Assembly: GCF_943181415.1 (NCBI RefSeq)
Contig: NZ_CALPBZ010000003.1
Span: 62,001 to 126,000, forward strand
Reading direction: 5' to 3'
Length of the DNA: 64,000 nucleotides
DNA from: Microbacterium sp. Marseille-Q6648
GTDB taxonomy: Bacteria > Actinomycetota > Actinomycetes > Actinomycetales > Microbacteriaceae
Below the pieces are notes generated by a model. It saw only the letters and a list, made by a program, of their open reading frames with translations, was not told where the DNA came from and made no database searches. Position numbers and translations under genes: made by a program. Shown piece by piece: positions 8,116-17,032 of this stretch. Positions within the stretch are counted from its first letter, which is position 1; every line of letters starts with the position of its first letter.

Positions 8116-8580
8116 TCAGCGGGCGGAGGTGATGCCGAACCGCGTCGGGGCCTGGATGCGATCGGTCGCGACTCCGAGTCGCGATGCGAGGTGATCGACG
8201 ATGTCTGCGGTCCCGAGGTAGCCGCCCAGCAGGTGGATCCGCGTCTCGTCGTCGTCGGCGCAGAGCATCTCGTCCGCCCAGGCGGTCACCGCGCGCGACA
8301 GCGCCTGGCCCGGGGCGCACGCGCGTCCGGTGCCCGGATCGCCCGAGCGTGACGCGCGGTCGAGCCAGGTCAGCACCATGCGCGCCGGAATGCCGAGCTC
8401 GACGACCCACGTCGCGTCGGGAACTTCGATGAACACACGGCCGGTCGAGCAGATCGGAAGCGTCGCCAGCAGCGCCTCGAGGTCGGCGAGAGACGTCTCG
8501 TCGGCCGTGATCAGGTGCTGCACCCGCGTATGCCGCGAAGAGCGGCAGGCCGCCGCGTTGTGCTCGAGGGAAGTGCTCAT
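8116..8580 (-). CDS. standalone SIP (siderophore-interacting) C-terminal domain protein
   Basis: 154 residues resembling only the NAD(P)H-binding C-terminal domain of siderophore-interacting proteins, which reduce ferric siderophores. Typical features are HLITADETSLADLEALLATLP and VFIEVPDATWVVELGI, then a central LSRAVTAWADEMLCADDDETRIHLLGGYLGTADI. The FAD-binding N-terminal half of a full SIP is absent, so it may act with a partner or have another role. Start at the ATG at 8580, preceded by TATAGT at leaderless distance and a DtxR/IdeR-type box, which strongly suggests iron-repressed expression. The iron link supports the family call. Confidence 0.75.
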   Translation of the reverse strand: MSTSLEHNAAACRSSRHTRVQHLITADETSLADLEALLATLPICSTGRVFIEVPDATWVVELGIPARMVLTWLDRASRSGDPGTGRACAPGQALSRAVTAWADEMLCADDDETRIHLLGGYLGTADIVDHLASRLGVATDRIQAPTRFGITSAR

Positions 8581-8589
8581 GACGATCCC

Positions 8590-8595
8590 ACTATA
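8590..8595 (-). promoter_or_regulatory. -10 box TATAGT of the SIP-domain gene
   Basis: TATAGT on the minus strand, 9 nt before the ATG at 8580, so the transcript is leaderless or has a 1-3 nt leader. Confidence 0.6.
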
Positions 8596-8603
8596 CCTCG
8601 CAC

Positions 8604-8622
8604 CAAGGGTTGCCTAACCTCA
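8604..8622 (-). promoter_or_regulatory. IdeR/DtxR iron box
   Basis: Matches 14 of 19 positions of the consensus TTAGGTTAGCCTAACCTAA, including an unbroken GCCTAACCT at 8612-8620. It lies just upstream of the -10 and covers the -35 of the SIP-domain gene, where bound repressor would block RNA polymerase. It lies only 7 nt beyond the end of the phosphatase gene. Confidence 0.75.
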
Positions 8623-8628
8623 CTCCCG

Positions 8629-9351
8629 TCATTCGGGGGTGGTGAGGAGCACCCGCCGCAGCTCGGCGACCTCGTCGTCGGTCATGCCGTGCGCGAGGAG
8701 GTAGTCGGCAGCTGAGCCGTAACGGGCATCGACGTCGTCGAGCAGCTCCCGCATGACCGACGCGGGCGATCGGGTCGCGAGGTCCTCCAGATGCCGGGCC
8801 TCGGGGTGAAGCGACCGCAAGTAGGCGACGACCTGTCGATTCCGCTCGACCGGAAGAAGGCTCTCGGTGCGCGCGTAGTCGGCGACGACGGCATCGCGCT
8901 CCACACCCGCCGCGGCGAGCGCGACCGCGACCGTCACCCCCGTGCGGTCCTTGCCGACGGTGCAGTGGACGAGGACCGGCTGATCCGTGATCACGCCCCG
9001 CACCACGTCGACGAGACCGGCGGCAGAGTGCTCGATGATCCTGCGGTACATCTCTGCAAGTCCGATGTCCTCGGCGAAGAACGAGGCGACGGACCCGAGG
9101 AAGAGCGGCACCCGCGTGGTCCGCACCTGCGACGGGACCCGGCTGGGCTCGTGCATCACCTCGTCGTCGGCGCGCAGATCGATGATCCGCCGGATGCCGA
9201 GGGCGCTCAGTGCCGCCACGCCCGTGTCATCGAGCCGGGCCAGATTCCCGGATCGGTACAGCATGCCGGGCCGCGTCCGCGCCGCCCCGGCGAGAAGGCC
9301 ACCGGTATCGCGGAAGTTCAGCGCGCCCGGGACGAGCGGCGACCCGGTCAC
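8629..9351 (-). CDS. tyrosine-protein phosphatase (dual-specificity-like)
   Basis: 240 residues. The P-loop HCTVGKDRTG contains the catalytic Cys130 and Arg136 in the CX5R pattern. The N-terminal part, NFRDTGGL (12-19) and LYRSGNLARL (31-40), is typical of the bacterial Tyr/Ser phosphatase group that includes M. tuberculosis PtpB. It probably dephosphorylates phosphotyrosine or phosphoinositides; the substrate is unknown. There is no signal peptide. It starts at the ATG at 9351, overlapping the AhpD-like gene stop by 4 nt, so the two form a coupled pair. Confidence 0.88.
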   Translation of the reverse strand: MTGSPLVPGALNFRDTGGLLAGAARTRPGMLYRSGNLARLDDTGVAALSALGIRRIIDLRADDEVMHEPSRVPSQVRTTRVPLFLGSVASFFAEDIGLAEMYRRIIEHSAAGLVDVVRGVITDQPVLVHCTVGKDRTGVTVAVALAAAGVERDAVVADYARTESLLPVERNRQVVAYLRSLHPEARHLEDLATRSPASVMRELLDDVDARYGSAADYLLAHGMTDDEVAELRRVLLTTPE

Positions 9352-9836
9352 GCGCCGTCGCCCGCGTCCTCACCGGTGCGCGGCGGGACCGGGTAGCGCC
9401 CCGCGATGGCGACGCGGTTGAAGGCGTTGATGGACACGAGCACCCAGCTGAGTGCGACGTACTCCGCCTCGCTGAGGATGGCCCCCACGCGGTCGTACAC
9501 GTCGTCGGGTATGCCGTCCTCGTGGATGAAGGTGAAGCACTCCGCCAGTTCCAGGCCCGCGCGCTCGCGCTCGCTGAAGACGCCGGAGTCGCGCCACGTC
9601 GCCAGCTGCGCGATGGTGTCGGCGTCGATGCCCGCGGTCACCGCGCGGTCGACGTGGACGCGGACGCAGTAGGCGCAGCCGTTGAGCTGCGAGACGTGGA
9701 TCTGCACCAGCTCCTTGAGCCGGTCGTCGATTCCGGCCCCGTCCGAGATGCCGCCGACGGCCTTCGAGAACGCGGCGAGCGCCTGATACGCCGGCGGCGC
9801 CGACCGCGAGAGGTGGACGCGTCGTTCTTCGGTCAT
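9348..9836 (-). CDS. carboxymuconolactone decarboxylase/AhpD-family protein
   Basis: 162 residues with the AhpD-like signature CAYCVRVH (C54, C57, H61: CxxCxxxH). In AhpD this is a thiol redox centre supporting alkylhydroperoxide reduction. The flanks ELVQIHVSQLNGC and the later ECFTFIHEDGIPDDVYDRV and WVLVSINAFNRVAIAGRYPV match the family. It probably takes part in peroxide or thiol metabolism. The ATG at 9836 follows TACGCT by 7 nt. It is the first gene of a two-gene unit with the phosphatase and is divergent from the hydrolase, sharing a roughly 57-bp promoter region. Confidence 0.88.
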   Translation of the reverse strand: MTEERRVHLSRSAPPAYQALAAFSKAVGGISDGAGIDDRLKELVQIHVSQLNGCAYCVRVHVDRAVTAGIDADTIAQLATWRDSGVFSERERAGLELAECFTFIHEDGIPDDVYDRVGAILSEAEYVALSWVLVSINAFNRVAIAGRYPVPPRTGEDAGDGA

Positions 9837-9843
9837 GCGCTTC

Positions 9844-9849
9844 AGCGTA
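9844..9849 (-). promoter_or_regulatory. -10 box TACGCT of the AhpD-like gene
   Basis: Seven nt (GAAGCGC) separate it from the ATG at 9836 on the minus strand. Confidence 0.5.
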
Positions 9850-9881
9850 TCGAGTCGCCGGGCGCCCTCGATCGGATGCGT

Positions 9882-9887
9882 GAGAAT
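9882..9887 (+). promoter_or_regulatory. -10 box GAGAAT of the alpha/beta hydrolase gene
   Basis: GAGAAT, 6 nt, then the GTG at 9894. The same hexamer and spacing precede metX. Confidence 0.45.
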
Positions 9888-9893
9888 GGGCGC

Positions 9894-10826
9894 GTGAGCG
9901 ACATCACCGACGAGTTCTCGTTCCTTCCCGACCAGGCGGCCGACATCGGCGTCGAGGGCCCCCTCCCCCCGGTCGAACGCCTGCGGCTGCGGCTGGAGGA
10001 CGGTCGGACCGTGAGCGCGCTGCGCTACGGCGAGGGTGAGCCGCGGGTGACGTTCCTGCACGGAGCCGGGCTCAACGCCCACACATGGGACACCACCGTG
10101 CTCGCTCTGGGCCTGGATGCGCTCGCCGTCGACCTTCCCGGTCACGGCGAATCGTCCTGGCGGGACGACGCCGCCTACGTGGCACGGACCCTCGCCCCCG
10201 ACGTCCATGCGGCCATGGCCGCATGGACCGATCGCCCGCAGCTCCTCGTGGGGCAGTCTCTCGGCGGCCTGACGGCAGCGGCCGTCGCTGCCCGCGATCC
10301 GGACCTGGTCCACGCGCTCATCGTCATCGACATCACGCCGGGGATCGACCCCGCGGCCGGGCCCTCGCAGATCCGGGAGTTCTTCGCCGGCCCCACGCAC
10401 TGGGCCAGCCGCGACGAGATGGTCGATCGCGCCCTCGCCTTCGGTCTCGGCGGATCTCGGTCGGCCGCCGAGCGGGGGGTCTTCCTGAATTCGCGCGAGC
10501 GGCCCGACGGACGCTTCGAGTGGCGTCATCACTTCGCCCACCTCGCCGCCCGCGCCGCGGCCGCGCCGCCCGGATCGGGCGACGGCGACCGGGACGCGGT
10601 CTCGAGCGTGCTGGCCGCATCCGGCTGGGAGGACCTCGCAGCCGTGCGCGTCCCGGTGACCCTGGTGCGCGGCACGCGGGGTTATGTCACCCCCGGGGAT
10701 GCCGCAGATTTCACCCGCCGTCTGCCGGCGGCATCCGTGATCGAACTCGACAGCGGCCACAATGTGCACGAGGAGCAGCCCCGCGGGCTCGCCGAGCTCA
10801 TCCGCGCCCGCGCCGGGAACGATTGA
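9894..10826 (+). CDS. alpha/beta hydrolase
   Basis: 310 residues of the alpha/beta hydrolase fold. FLHGAGLNAHTWD forms the oxyanion region, DLPGHGES follows, and the nucleophile elbow GQSLGGL carries the catalytic serine. The C-terminal DSGHNVHEEQP supplies the histidine. A short cap domain lies at about 145-230. No signal peptide, so it is cytosolic; the substrate could be an ester or a similar small molecule. Start is set at the GTG at 9894 six nt after GAGAAT; an in-frame ATG at 9876 would add six residues but would overlap that box. Confidence 0.85.
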   Translation: MSDITDEFSFLPDQAADIGVEGPLPPVERLRLRLEDGRTVSALRYGEGEPRVTFLHGAGLNAHTWDTTVLALGLDALAVDLPGHGESSWRDDAAYVARTLAPDVHAAMAAWTDRPQLLVGQSLGGLTAAAVAARDPDLVHALIVIDITPGIDPAAGPSQIREFFAGPTHWASRDEMVDRALAFGLGGSRSAAERGVFLNSRERPDGRFEWRHHFAHLAARAAAAPPGSGDGDRDAVSSVLAASGWEDLAAVRVPVTLVRGTRGYVTPGDAADFTRRLPAASVIELDSGHNVHEEQPRGLAELIRARAGND

Positions 10827-10878
10827 CCACGCGACGACGTTGCAGACGGGGAGTTCGTCGCCGACCGCCCCGAATCTC

Positions 10879-10884
10879 TAGAGT
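10879..10884 (+). promoter_or_regulatory. candidate -10 (TAGAGT) of the ABC importer operon
   Basis: TAGAGT lies 76 nt before the ATG at 10961. A weak -35-like TTCGTC is 19 nt upstream. It is the best candidate in the 134-nt gap. Confidence 0.35.
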
Positions 10885-10960
10885 TGACTGCGCACCGGCC
10901 GATCGCATCCCCCCGCTTCCGGCCCGCGCGCGTGACGCGCCTCCCGCCGAAAGGACCCCC

Positions 10961-12472
10961 ATGCCCCGCCGCACCGCCCTCGCCGCGACCGCGCTGCTCG
11001 CCGCCGGCGTCCTCGCGCTGACGTCGTGCACCGCCGCTGATGCCCCCACCCCGACGGTCACCGGCGAACCGGACCCCGACGCCTCGGTGGGGATCCGGCT
11101 GGTGCTCGAGCCGGGCAACCTGGACATCCGCGAGACGGCGGGCGCCGCGCTGGATCAGATCCTCGTCGACAACGTCTATCAGGGGCTGATCTCGCGAACA
11201 GCCGAGCAGGACATCGAGCCGGCGCTCGCGAGCGACTACGACGTGTCGCCGGACGGGCTCACCTACACGTTCACCCTGCGGGAGGGCGTCGTCTTCCATG
11301 ACGGCCAGGAGCTCACCCCGGAAGACGTCGTGTGGTCGCTGCAGACCCGCAAGGACACCCCCGCGTGGCGCGATTCGGCCCGCCTCTCCGCCGTCGAGAC
11401 GATCGAGGCGGACGGCCAGACGATCACGCTCGGCCTCAGCCGGCCCGACTCCAGCCTGCTGTGGAATCTCACCGGCCGCGCCGGGATCATCCTCAAAGAG
11501 GACGACGGCGTGGACTACGCCACCGCGGCCAACGGCACAGGACCGTTCGTGCTGTCCGACTGGCGTCAGGGCGACAGCATCCTCTTCACGCGTTTCGACG
11601 ACTACTGGGGCGATCCCGCTCAGGTCGCCGAGGTGGTCTTCTCGTACATCCCCGACAACCAGGCCGCACTCGGCGCGGCCCTCGCCGGCGAAGTCGACGT
11701 GCTGACGGGATTCGACGCGAACCTGCAGGAGCAGGTCGAGGCCGGCGGCGACTTCGCCCTCGTCCTCGGCGAATCGACCGACAAGGGCACTCTGGCGTTC
11801 AACCAGAACGAGGGAAGCCCCCTTGCCGACGAGCGCGTGCGACAGGCGATCCGGCAGGCGATCGATCACCAGGCCTTCATCGACGCCGCCTCCTCGGGCC
11901 AGACCCAGTACGGCCCGATCCCCTCGCTCGACCCCGGCTACGAGGACCTGTCCGATGTCGCCCCGTACGACCCCGAAGCGGCGCGGGCGCTCCTGGAGGA
12001 GGCCGGCGCCGACGACCTCGAGCTGACCCTCACCATTCCGAGCTTCTACTCCACCACGATCCCGCAGATCCTGGTGTCGGACCTCAACGAGGTCGGCATC
12101 TCGCTCGAGGTCGAGTCCGTGGACTTCTCGACCTGGCTGAACGACGTCTACGTCAACCAGGACTACGAGCTGAGCTTCGTGCTGCACACCGAGGCGCGGG
12201 ACTTCGAGAACTGGGCTGATCCGGAGTACTACTTCACCTACGACAACCCCGAGGTGCAGGAGCTCCACCAGCAGGCTCTCGCCGCCACCGACGAGGATGC
12301 CGCCGCCGAACTGCTGGCCGAGGCCGCCCGCATCGTCTCCGAAGACCACGCCGCGGACTGGCTCTACAACGGCGCTTCCGTGCTGGCGGTCGCCACGAGC
12401 GTCACGGGGATGCCGTCGGTCAACGTCAACGAACGTCTCGACCTCGCCGAGCTGGCCAAGAGCGACGGGTGA
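10961..12472 (+). CDS. ABC transporter substrate-binding lipoprotein, peptide/nickel family (family 5)
   Basis: 503 residues. The lipoprotein signal peptide ends in LTSC (C23 would be diacylated), so the protein is anchored outside the membrane. The SBP_bac_5 fold is shown by NVYQGLISRTAEQDIEPALASDYDVSPDGLTYTFTLREGVVFHDG at about 72-115, TGPFVLSDW at 190-198, and NEGSPLADERVRQAIRQAIDHQAF near 285-307. It binds oligopeptides, nickel chelates or sugars for the importer encoded just downstream. An AAAGGA ribosome binding site precedes the ATG. The stop overlaps the next GTG by 4 nt. Confidence 0.92.
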   Translation: MPRRTALAATALLAAGVLALTSCTAADAPTPTVTGEPDPDASVGIRLVLEPGNLDIRETAGAALDQILVDNVYQGLISRTAEQDIEPALASDYDVSPDGLTYTFTLREGVVFHDGQELTPEDVVWSLQTRKDTPAWRDSARLSAVETIEADGQTITLGLSRPDSSLLWNLTGRAGIILKEDDGVDYATAANGTGPFVLSDWRQGDSILFTRFDDYWGDPAQVAEVVFSYIPDNQAALGAALAGEVDVLTGFDANLQEQVEAGGDFALVLGESTDKGTLAFNQNEGSPLADERVRQAIRQAIDHQAFIDAASSGQTQYGPIPSLDPGYEDLSDVAPYDPEAARALLEEAGADDLELTLTIPSFYSTTIPQILVSDLNEVGISLEVESVDFSTWLNDVYVNQDYELSFVLHTEARDFENWADPEYYFTYDNPEVQELHQQALAATDEDAAAELLAEAARIVSEDHAADWLYNGASVLAVATSVTGMPSVNVNERLDLAELAKSDG

Positions 12473-13419
12473 TCCGGTACGCGCTGACGCGACTGGCCCT
12501 GCTGCTGCTCGGCCTGTTCGTCGCCAGTGCGCTCATCTTCGTCACACTCCGGGTGCTCCCCGGCGACGTCGCGCAGCTGATCGCGGGAGTCAACTCCACC
12601 CCCGCACAGGTCGCGGCCATCCGGGAGCGCCTCGGCTTGGACCAGCCGCTGCCGGCGCAGTACGCCGAGTGGATCGGGGGCGTCCTCCGCGGCGATCTCG
12701 GATCCTCGCTGCTGACCGGATCCACGGTCGCCTCGGAACTTGCCGAGAAGGCCGAGGTCACGATCCCGCTCGGGCTGATGTCGCTCACGATCGCCATCGT
12801 GCTGAGCGTTCCGCTCGGGGTGCTGTCGGCACTTCGCCGCGGCCGAGCGGACGGCACCGCCCTGAACGTGGGCGCGCAGGCGCTCGCCGCCGTCCCGGTG
12901 GTCTGGGCGGGCATGATGCTGGTCGTCGTGTTCGCCGTGTGGCTGGGCTGGCTGCCCGCGCAGGGTTTCCCGCGGGCGGGCTGGGGCGATCCCGGGGCCG
13001 CCTTCCGCGCCCTCCTCCTCCCCGCTCTCACGATCGGCGTCGTGGAGGGCGCGATGCTGCTGCGGTTCGTCCGCAGCGCGACCCTGCAGGCGGTGGGTCA
13101 GGACTACGTCCGCACCGCGGCGGCGAAGGGCCTCACCCGCACCGCCGCCCTCATCCGCCACGGTCTCCCCAACGTCGGGCTGTCCGTCATCACCGTGCTG
13201 GGGCTCCAGGTCGCGGGCATCATCGTCGGCGCGGTCGTGATCGAGCAGCTGTTCACCCTGCCGGGCATCGGCCGGATGCTGGTGGCCGACGTGGGCGCCC
13301 GGGATCTGCCGAAGGTGCAGGGCGAACTCCTGGTGCTGACCGGCTTCGTCCTCATCGTCGGATTCGTCGTCGACCTCGTCCACCGGGTCATCGATCCGCG
13401 GCAGAGGGAGGCGTCGTGA
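12469..13419 (+). CDS. ABC transporter permease, DppB-type
   Basis: 316 residues, six transmembrane helices. The N-terminal MIRYALTRLALLLLGLFVASALIFVTLRVLPGD is the hallmark of DppB/OppB permeases. The EAA loop is at YVRTAAAKGLTRTAALIRHGLPN (about 207-229), which contacts the ATPases. It forms the channel with the next permease. Start is a GTG that overlaps the stop of the binding-protein gene (GTGA). Confidence 0.92.
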   Translation: MIRYALTRLALLLLGLFVASALIFVTLRVLPGDVAQLIAGVNSTPAQVAAIRERLGLDQPLPAQYAEWIGGVLRGDLGSSLLTGSTVASELAEKAEVTIPLGLMSLTIAIVLSVPLGVLSALRRGRADGTALNVGAQALAAVPVVWAGMMLVVVFAVWLGWLPAQGFPRAGWGDPGAAFRALLLPALTIGVVEGAMLLRFVRSATLQAVGQDYVRTAAAKGLTRTAALIRHGLPNVGLSVITVLGLQVAGIIVGAVVIEQLFTLPGIGRMLVADVGARDLPKVQGELLVLTGFVLIVGFVVDLVHRVIDPRQREAS

Positions 13420-14303
13420 GCCGGCGGGGCACGTGGCTGCGACGCCTGTGGCAGCTGTCGACGGGACGCTTCGGGGTCATCGTGGTGATCGTCGTGCTCA
13501 CGACCGCCCTGGTGTCGATCGTGTGGACGCCGTTCGACCCCCGACAGGTCGAGATCTCGCAGCGCTGGGCACCTCCGGGCTGGCCGCACGTCCTCGGCAC
13601 CGACGGCTCGGGGCGCGACATCCTCTCTCTTGTCATGGCGGGGGCGCGCACGACCGTGCTCGTCGCCGTCGGGGCCGGCGTCGTGGCGACCGCGGTCGGC
13701 ATCCTCCTGGCGTCCCTCGGCGCCCTGACAGCGCGCTGGGTGCGCGAGTCGGTCGCGGTGCTGGTGGACATCCTCATCGCCTTCCCCGTGCTCATCATCG
13801 CCATGATGATCTCGGCGGTGTGGGGCGGTTCGCTGTGGGTGGTGATCTGGTCGGTGGGCATCGGCTTCGGCGTCAACATCGCCCGCGTCGCGCGGCCGGA
13901 GCTCAGGCGGGTGCTGCACAGCGACTTCGTGCTGGCCGGCCGCGCGTACGGACTCACCCCCGCGCAGAACCTGTGGCGCCACCTGCTGCCCAACGTCGCC
14001 CCCGTCTTCATCGTGCAGCTGTCGTGGGGCATGGCGGTGGCGGTCCTCGCCGAAGCGGGTCTGTCGTATCTCGGGTTCGGGGCGCCGGTGACCGAGCCGT
14101 CGTGGGGGCTGGTGCTGGACGAGCTGCAGCAGTTCATCACGGTGCATCCGCTGTCGGTGCTGTGGCCCGGGCTGGCCATCACCCTCACCGTCCTCGGCCT
14201 GAACCTCCTCGGCGACGCGTTGCGCGAGGCGACCGATCCGACACTCGGCCGTCGTGCCCGCAGCGCCCCGGCCCGCACGCACGTGCCCGAGGTCGTCGCA
14301 TGA
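13416..14303 (+). CDS. ABC transporter permease, DppC-type
   Basis: 295 residues. A cytoplasmic N terminus and first helix (FGVIVVIVVLTTALVSIVW) are followed by HVLGTDGSGRDILSLVMAGARTTVLVAV, the conserved entry to the DppC domain. The EAA loop is FVLAGRAYGLTPAQNLWRHLLPN. Four or five further helices follow. It pairs with the upstream permease. The start GTG overlaps the previous stop; the stop overlaps the next ATG. Confidence 0.92.
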   Translation: MSRRGTWLRRLWQLSTGRFGVIVVIVVLTTALVSIVWTPFDPRQVEISQRWAPPGWPHVLGTDGSGRDILSLVMAGARTTVLVAVGAGVVATAVGILLASLGALTARWVRESVAVLVDILIAFPVLIIAMMISAVWGGSLWVVIWSVGIGFGVNIARVARPELRRVLHSDFVLAGRAYGLTPAQNLWRHLLPNVAPVFIVQLSWGMAVAVLAEAGLSYLGFGAPVTEPSWGLVLDELQQFITVHPLSVLWPGLAITLTVLGLNLLGDALREATDPTLGRRARSAPARTHVPEVVA

Positions 14304-15088
14304 GCCTGGTGGTGCGCGACCTCGTCGTCGAGATCGCCGGACGCCGGGTGGTGGACGGCGTGTCGTTCGACGTGCCGGACGGCGCCCGCGTCGGACTCAT
14401 CGGCGAGTCCGGGTCGGGAAAGTCGCTCACGGCCCTGGCCGTCCTCGGACTCCTCCCGGACGGCGCCACCGCGACCGGCAGCATCCGGTGGGACGACCGC
14501 GAACTCGTCGGTATGGACGACCGCGAGCTGGCTCGACTGCGCGGCGACGAGATCGGCATCGTCTTCCAGGAGCCCCGCACCGCGCTCAACCCCATCCGCA
14601 CCGTCGGCCGGCAGATCGCCGAATCGATCCGCATCCACCAGACCGCGACCAGGAAGGATGCCGCTCACCGCGCCGTCGAAGAGGCGCGCCGCGTCTCGCT
14701 TCCCGACCCCGAGTTCATCGTCGATCGCTACCCGCACCAGCTCTCCGGCGGCCAGCGTCAGCGCGTGGCCATCGCGATGGCGCTGGCCTGCCGCCCCCGC
14801 CTGCTGATCGCCGATGAGCCCACGACGGCCCTGGACGTCACGATCCAGGCCGAGATCCTGGCGCTGCTGCGCGCGCTGGTGCAGGACGCCGGCATGGGCC
14901 TGGTCTTCATCACCCACGACCTGGCGGTGCTCTCGCAGATCGCCACCCACGGGATCGTGCTCGAAGGCGGTCGCGTCGTCGAGCAGGCACCCGTCCCCAC
15001 ACTGCTGACATCGCCGGCGTCGCCCGTGACGCGGGGACTGCTGCGCGACGCGACGGCGACCCTCTGGCGGCCGGGTGGTGACGAGTGA
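14300..15088 (+). CDS. ABC transporter ATP-binding protein, DppD-type
   Basis: 262 residues. Walker A is GESGSGKS (near 36-43), the Q-loop [10 protein letters not shown], the signature [15 protein letters not shown], Walker [14 protein letters not shown] and the H-loop ITHDLAVL. This is the complete set for an active nucleotide-binding domain of the peptide/nickel import class. It is shorter than typical DppD (about 330), lacking most of the C-terminal oligopeptide/dipeptide tail with its iron-sulfur cysteines. ATGA overlaps on both sides couple it to its neighbours. Confidence 0.92.
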   Translation: MSLVVRDLVVEIAGRRVVDGVSFDVPDGARVGLIGESGSGKSLTALAVLGLLPDGATATGSIRWDDRELVGMDDRELARLRGDEIGIVFQEPRTALNPIRTVGRQIAESIRIHQTATRKDAAHRAVEEARRVSLPDPEFIVDRYPHQLSGGQRQRVAIAMALACRPRLLIADEPTTALDVTIQAEILALLRALVQDAGMGLVFITHDLAVLSQIATHGIVLEGGRVVEQAPVPTLLTSPASPVTRGLLRDATATLWRPGGDE

Positions 15089-15888
15089 GCGACGTGCTGC
15101 TGAGCGGTCGCGGTCTCGGACGCCGCTTCCCGATGCCCCGACGGACCCTCTTCGAGCGAGCGGGCCACACCGTGGCGCTCGACGACGTCGACGTCGACGT
15201 GCGCGAGGGCAGCGCGCTGGGCATCATCGGCGAGTCCGGTTCGGGCAAGTCGACCCTCGTTCGCCTGCTGCTGGCACTGGATGCCCCGACGTCGGGGACG
15301 GTCGAGTTCGCGGGCCGCGGGGTGGACGCGCGGGCGTCCGCCCGCGACCTGCACTGGCTGCGCCGCGAGACGGGCATCGTCTTCCAGGACCCGTATGCAT
15401 CGCTGGACCCCCGCATGAGCGTGGGGCGCATCGTGGGCGAGCCGCTGTGGGCGCTGGGGGTCGATGGGGATCGCCGCGCGCGGGTGCGGGAGGTGCTCGC
15501 CGAGGTCGGGCTGGAGCCGGACATGGCCGAGCGCTTCCCGCACGAGTTCTCGGGCGGTCAGCGCCAGCGGATCGCCCTGGCACGGGCGATCGTGCATCGT
15601 CCGCGGCTGCTGGTCGGCGACGAGCCGCTGTCGGCGCTCGATGTGACCGTCCGTTCCCAGATCCTCGAACTGCTGACCACCCTGCGCGCGCGCGACGGTC
15701 TCACGCTCGTGATGGTCTCGCATGACATCGGCGTGGTGCAGAACCTGTGCGACGAGGTCGTGGTGATGAAGGACGGCCGCATCGTCGAGGAGGGGCCGAC
15801 GGAGAAGGTGCTGCAGCAGCCGCAGGTGGCCTACACCCGCCGGCTGCTCGCCTCGATCCCGGCGATCGACCCCGACACGAGCCGATGA
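15085..15888 (+). CDS. ABC transporter ATP-binding protein, DppF-type
   Basis: 267 residues, partner ATPase of the preceding protein. GESGSGKST (Walker A), [12 protein letters not shown] (Q-loop), [15 protein letters not shown] (signature), [13 protein letters not shown] (Walker B, with Gly-Asp instead of Ala-Asp) and VSHDIGVV (H-loop). The N-terminal [21 protein letters not shown] resembles DppF, which often carries such a linker. Last gene of the five-gene unit; no clear terminator follows before the protease promoter. Confidence 0.92.
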   Translation: MSDVLLSGRGLGRRFPMPRRTLFERAGHTVALDDVDVDVREGSALGIIGESGSGKSTLVRLLLALDAPTSGTVEFAGRGVDARASARDLHWLRRETGIVFQDPYASLDPRMSVGRIVGEPLWALGVDGDRRARVREVLAEVGLEPDMAERFPHEFSGGQRQRIALARAIVHRPRLLVGDEPLSALDVTVRSQILELLTTLRARDGLTLVMVSHDIGVVQNLCDEVVVMKDGRIVEEGPTEKVLQQPQVAYTRRLLASIPAIDPDTSR

Positions 15889-15930
15889 CGCCCCGGCCGT
15901 GACCTCCCCCCGGGTGTCCCGGGCGGGCGT

Positions 15931-15936
15931 TAGCCT
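15931..15936 (+). promoter_or_regulatory. -10 box TAGCCT of the M4 protease gene
   Basis: TAGCCT is 22 nt before the ATG at 15959, leaving a leader of about 15 nt with a GAGGAG ribosome binding site. Confidence 0.45.
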
Positions 15937-15958
15937 CGGAGTCCGACCGAGGAGACCC

Positions 15959-17032
15959 ATGGCCCACGCGATCATCCCCCCGTACCTGCTGGCACGCATC
16001 GCCTCCGTGCAGGAGCCCGCGTGGGCGCGCGCGGCGCATGCGGCCCGCGCCACCCTCGCCGCACCACGCGACTACCGCCCGGGGCGGACCCGCATCCGCC
16101 TGTCCGTGGAGGAGTCCGGCACCCTCGTGGCCGAGTCGGCCCCCGGTCCCGAACGGATCGTGTGGGACGCCCAGCAGCGCGAGGAGCTGCCGGGGATGCG
16201 CGTCCGCGGCGAAGACGACGCGGTGACCGGCGACGCCGCCGTGGACGAGGCGTTCGACGGGCTGGGGGTGACGTTCGACTTCCTGTGGGACGCCTTCGGC
16301 CGGACGTCGCTGGACGGCGCCGGCGGCGAGCTCCGGGCGACGGTGCATTACGGGCTGGACTACGACAACGCCTTCTGGAACGGCGAGCGCATGGTCTTCG
16401 GCGATGGCGACGGCGAGATCTTCACCGGTTTCACGCGCTCGCTCAGTGTCATCGCCCATGAGCTCGCCCACGGGGTCATCGAAGACGAGGGCGGCTTGGT
16501 CTACCGCGACCAGTCCGGGGCCCTGAACGAGTCGATCGCCGACGTGCTGGGCGCGCTGGCCGAGCAGCACCACCTCGGACAGCGCGCCGACGAGGCGTCA
16601 TGGCTCATCGGCGAGGGCATCTTCACCGATCAGGTGCAGGGCTCGGCGCTGCGGTCGCTCGAGGCTCCCGGCACGGCCTACGACGACGACGTGCTCGGCC
16701 GCGATCCGCAACCGGCGCACATGCGCGACTTCGTGCGCACGATCGACGACAACGGCGGAGTGCACATCAACTCCGGCATCCCCAATCACGCGTTCTACCT
16801 GGTCGCGACCGCCCTGGGCGGCCGCGCTTGGGAGCGCGCCGGCCTCATCTGGTACCGCACCCTCACCGCCGGGACGCTGTCGCCCACCGCGGATTTCGCC
16901 GCGTTCGCACGGGCGACGCGCTTCGCCGCCGAGTCGGAGTACGGTGAGGGATCGGAGGAGGTCGCCGCGGTCCGCTCCGCATGGGAGGGCGTCGGCGTGC
17001 ACGAGGATGGACGCGAACGACCCGGGGCCTGA
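15959..17032 (+). CDS. M4 family metallopeptidase (protealysin-like)
   Basis: 357 residues of thermolysin-type zinc protease. The zinc site is IAHELAHGV with the third ligand in [27 protein letters not shown] holds the substrate-binding histidine region. The N terminus ([18 protein letters not shown]) matches the short protealysin propeptide type rather than a signal peptide, so the protein would be cytosolic or exported by an unusual route. It has a GAGGAG ribosome binding site. The next gene overlaps its last 26 nt and looks like its inhibitor. Confidence 0.9.
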   Translation: MAHAIIPPYLLARIASVQEPAWARAAHAARATLAAPRDYRPGRTRIRLSVEESGTLVAESAPGPERIVWDAQQREELPGMRVRGEDDAVTGDAAVDEAFDGLGVTFDFLWDAFGRTSLDGAGGELRATVHYGLDYDNAFWNGERMVFGDGDGEIFTGFTRSLSVIAHELAHGVIEDEGGLVYRDQSGALNESIADVLGALAEQHHLGQRADEASWLIGEGIFTDQVQGSALRSLEAPGTAYDDDVLGRDPQPAHMRDFVRTIDDNGGVHINSGIPNHAFYLVATALGGRAWERAGLIWYRTLTAGTLSPTADFAAFARATRFAAESEYGEGSEEVAAVRSAWEGVGVHEDGRERPGA

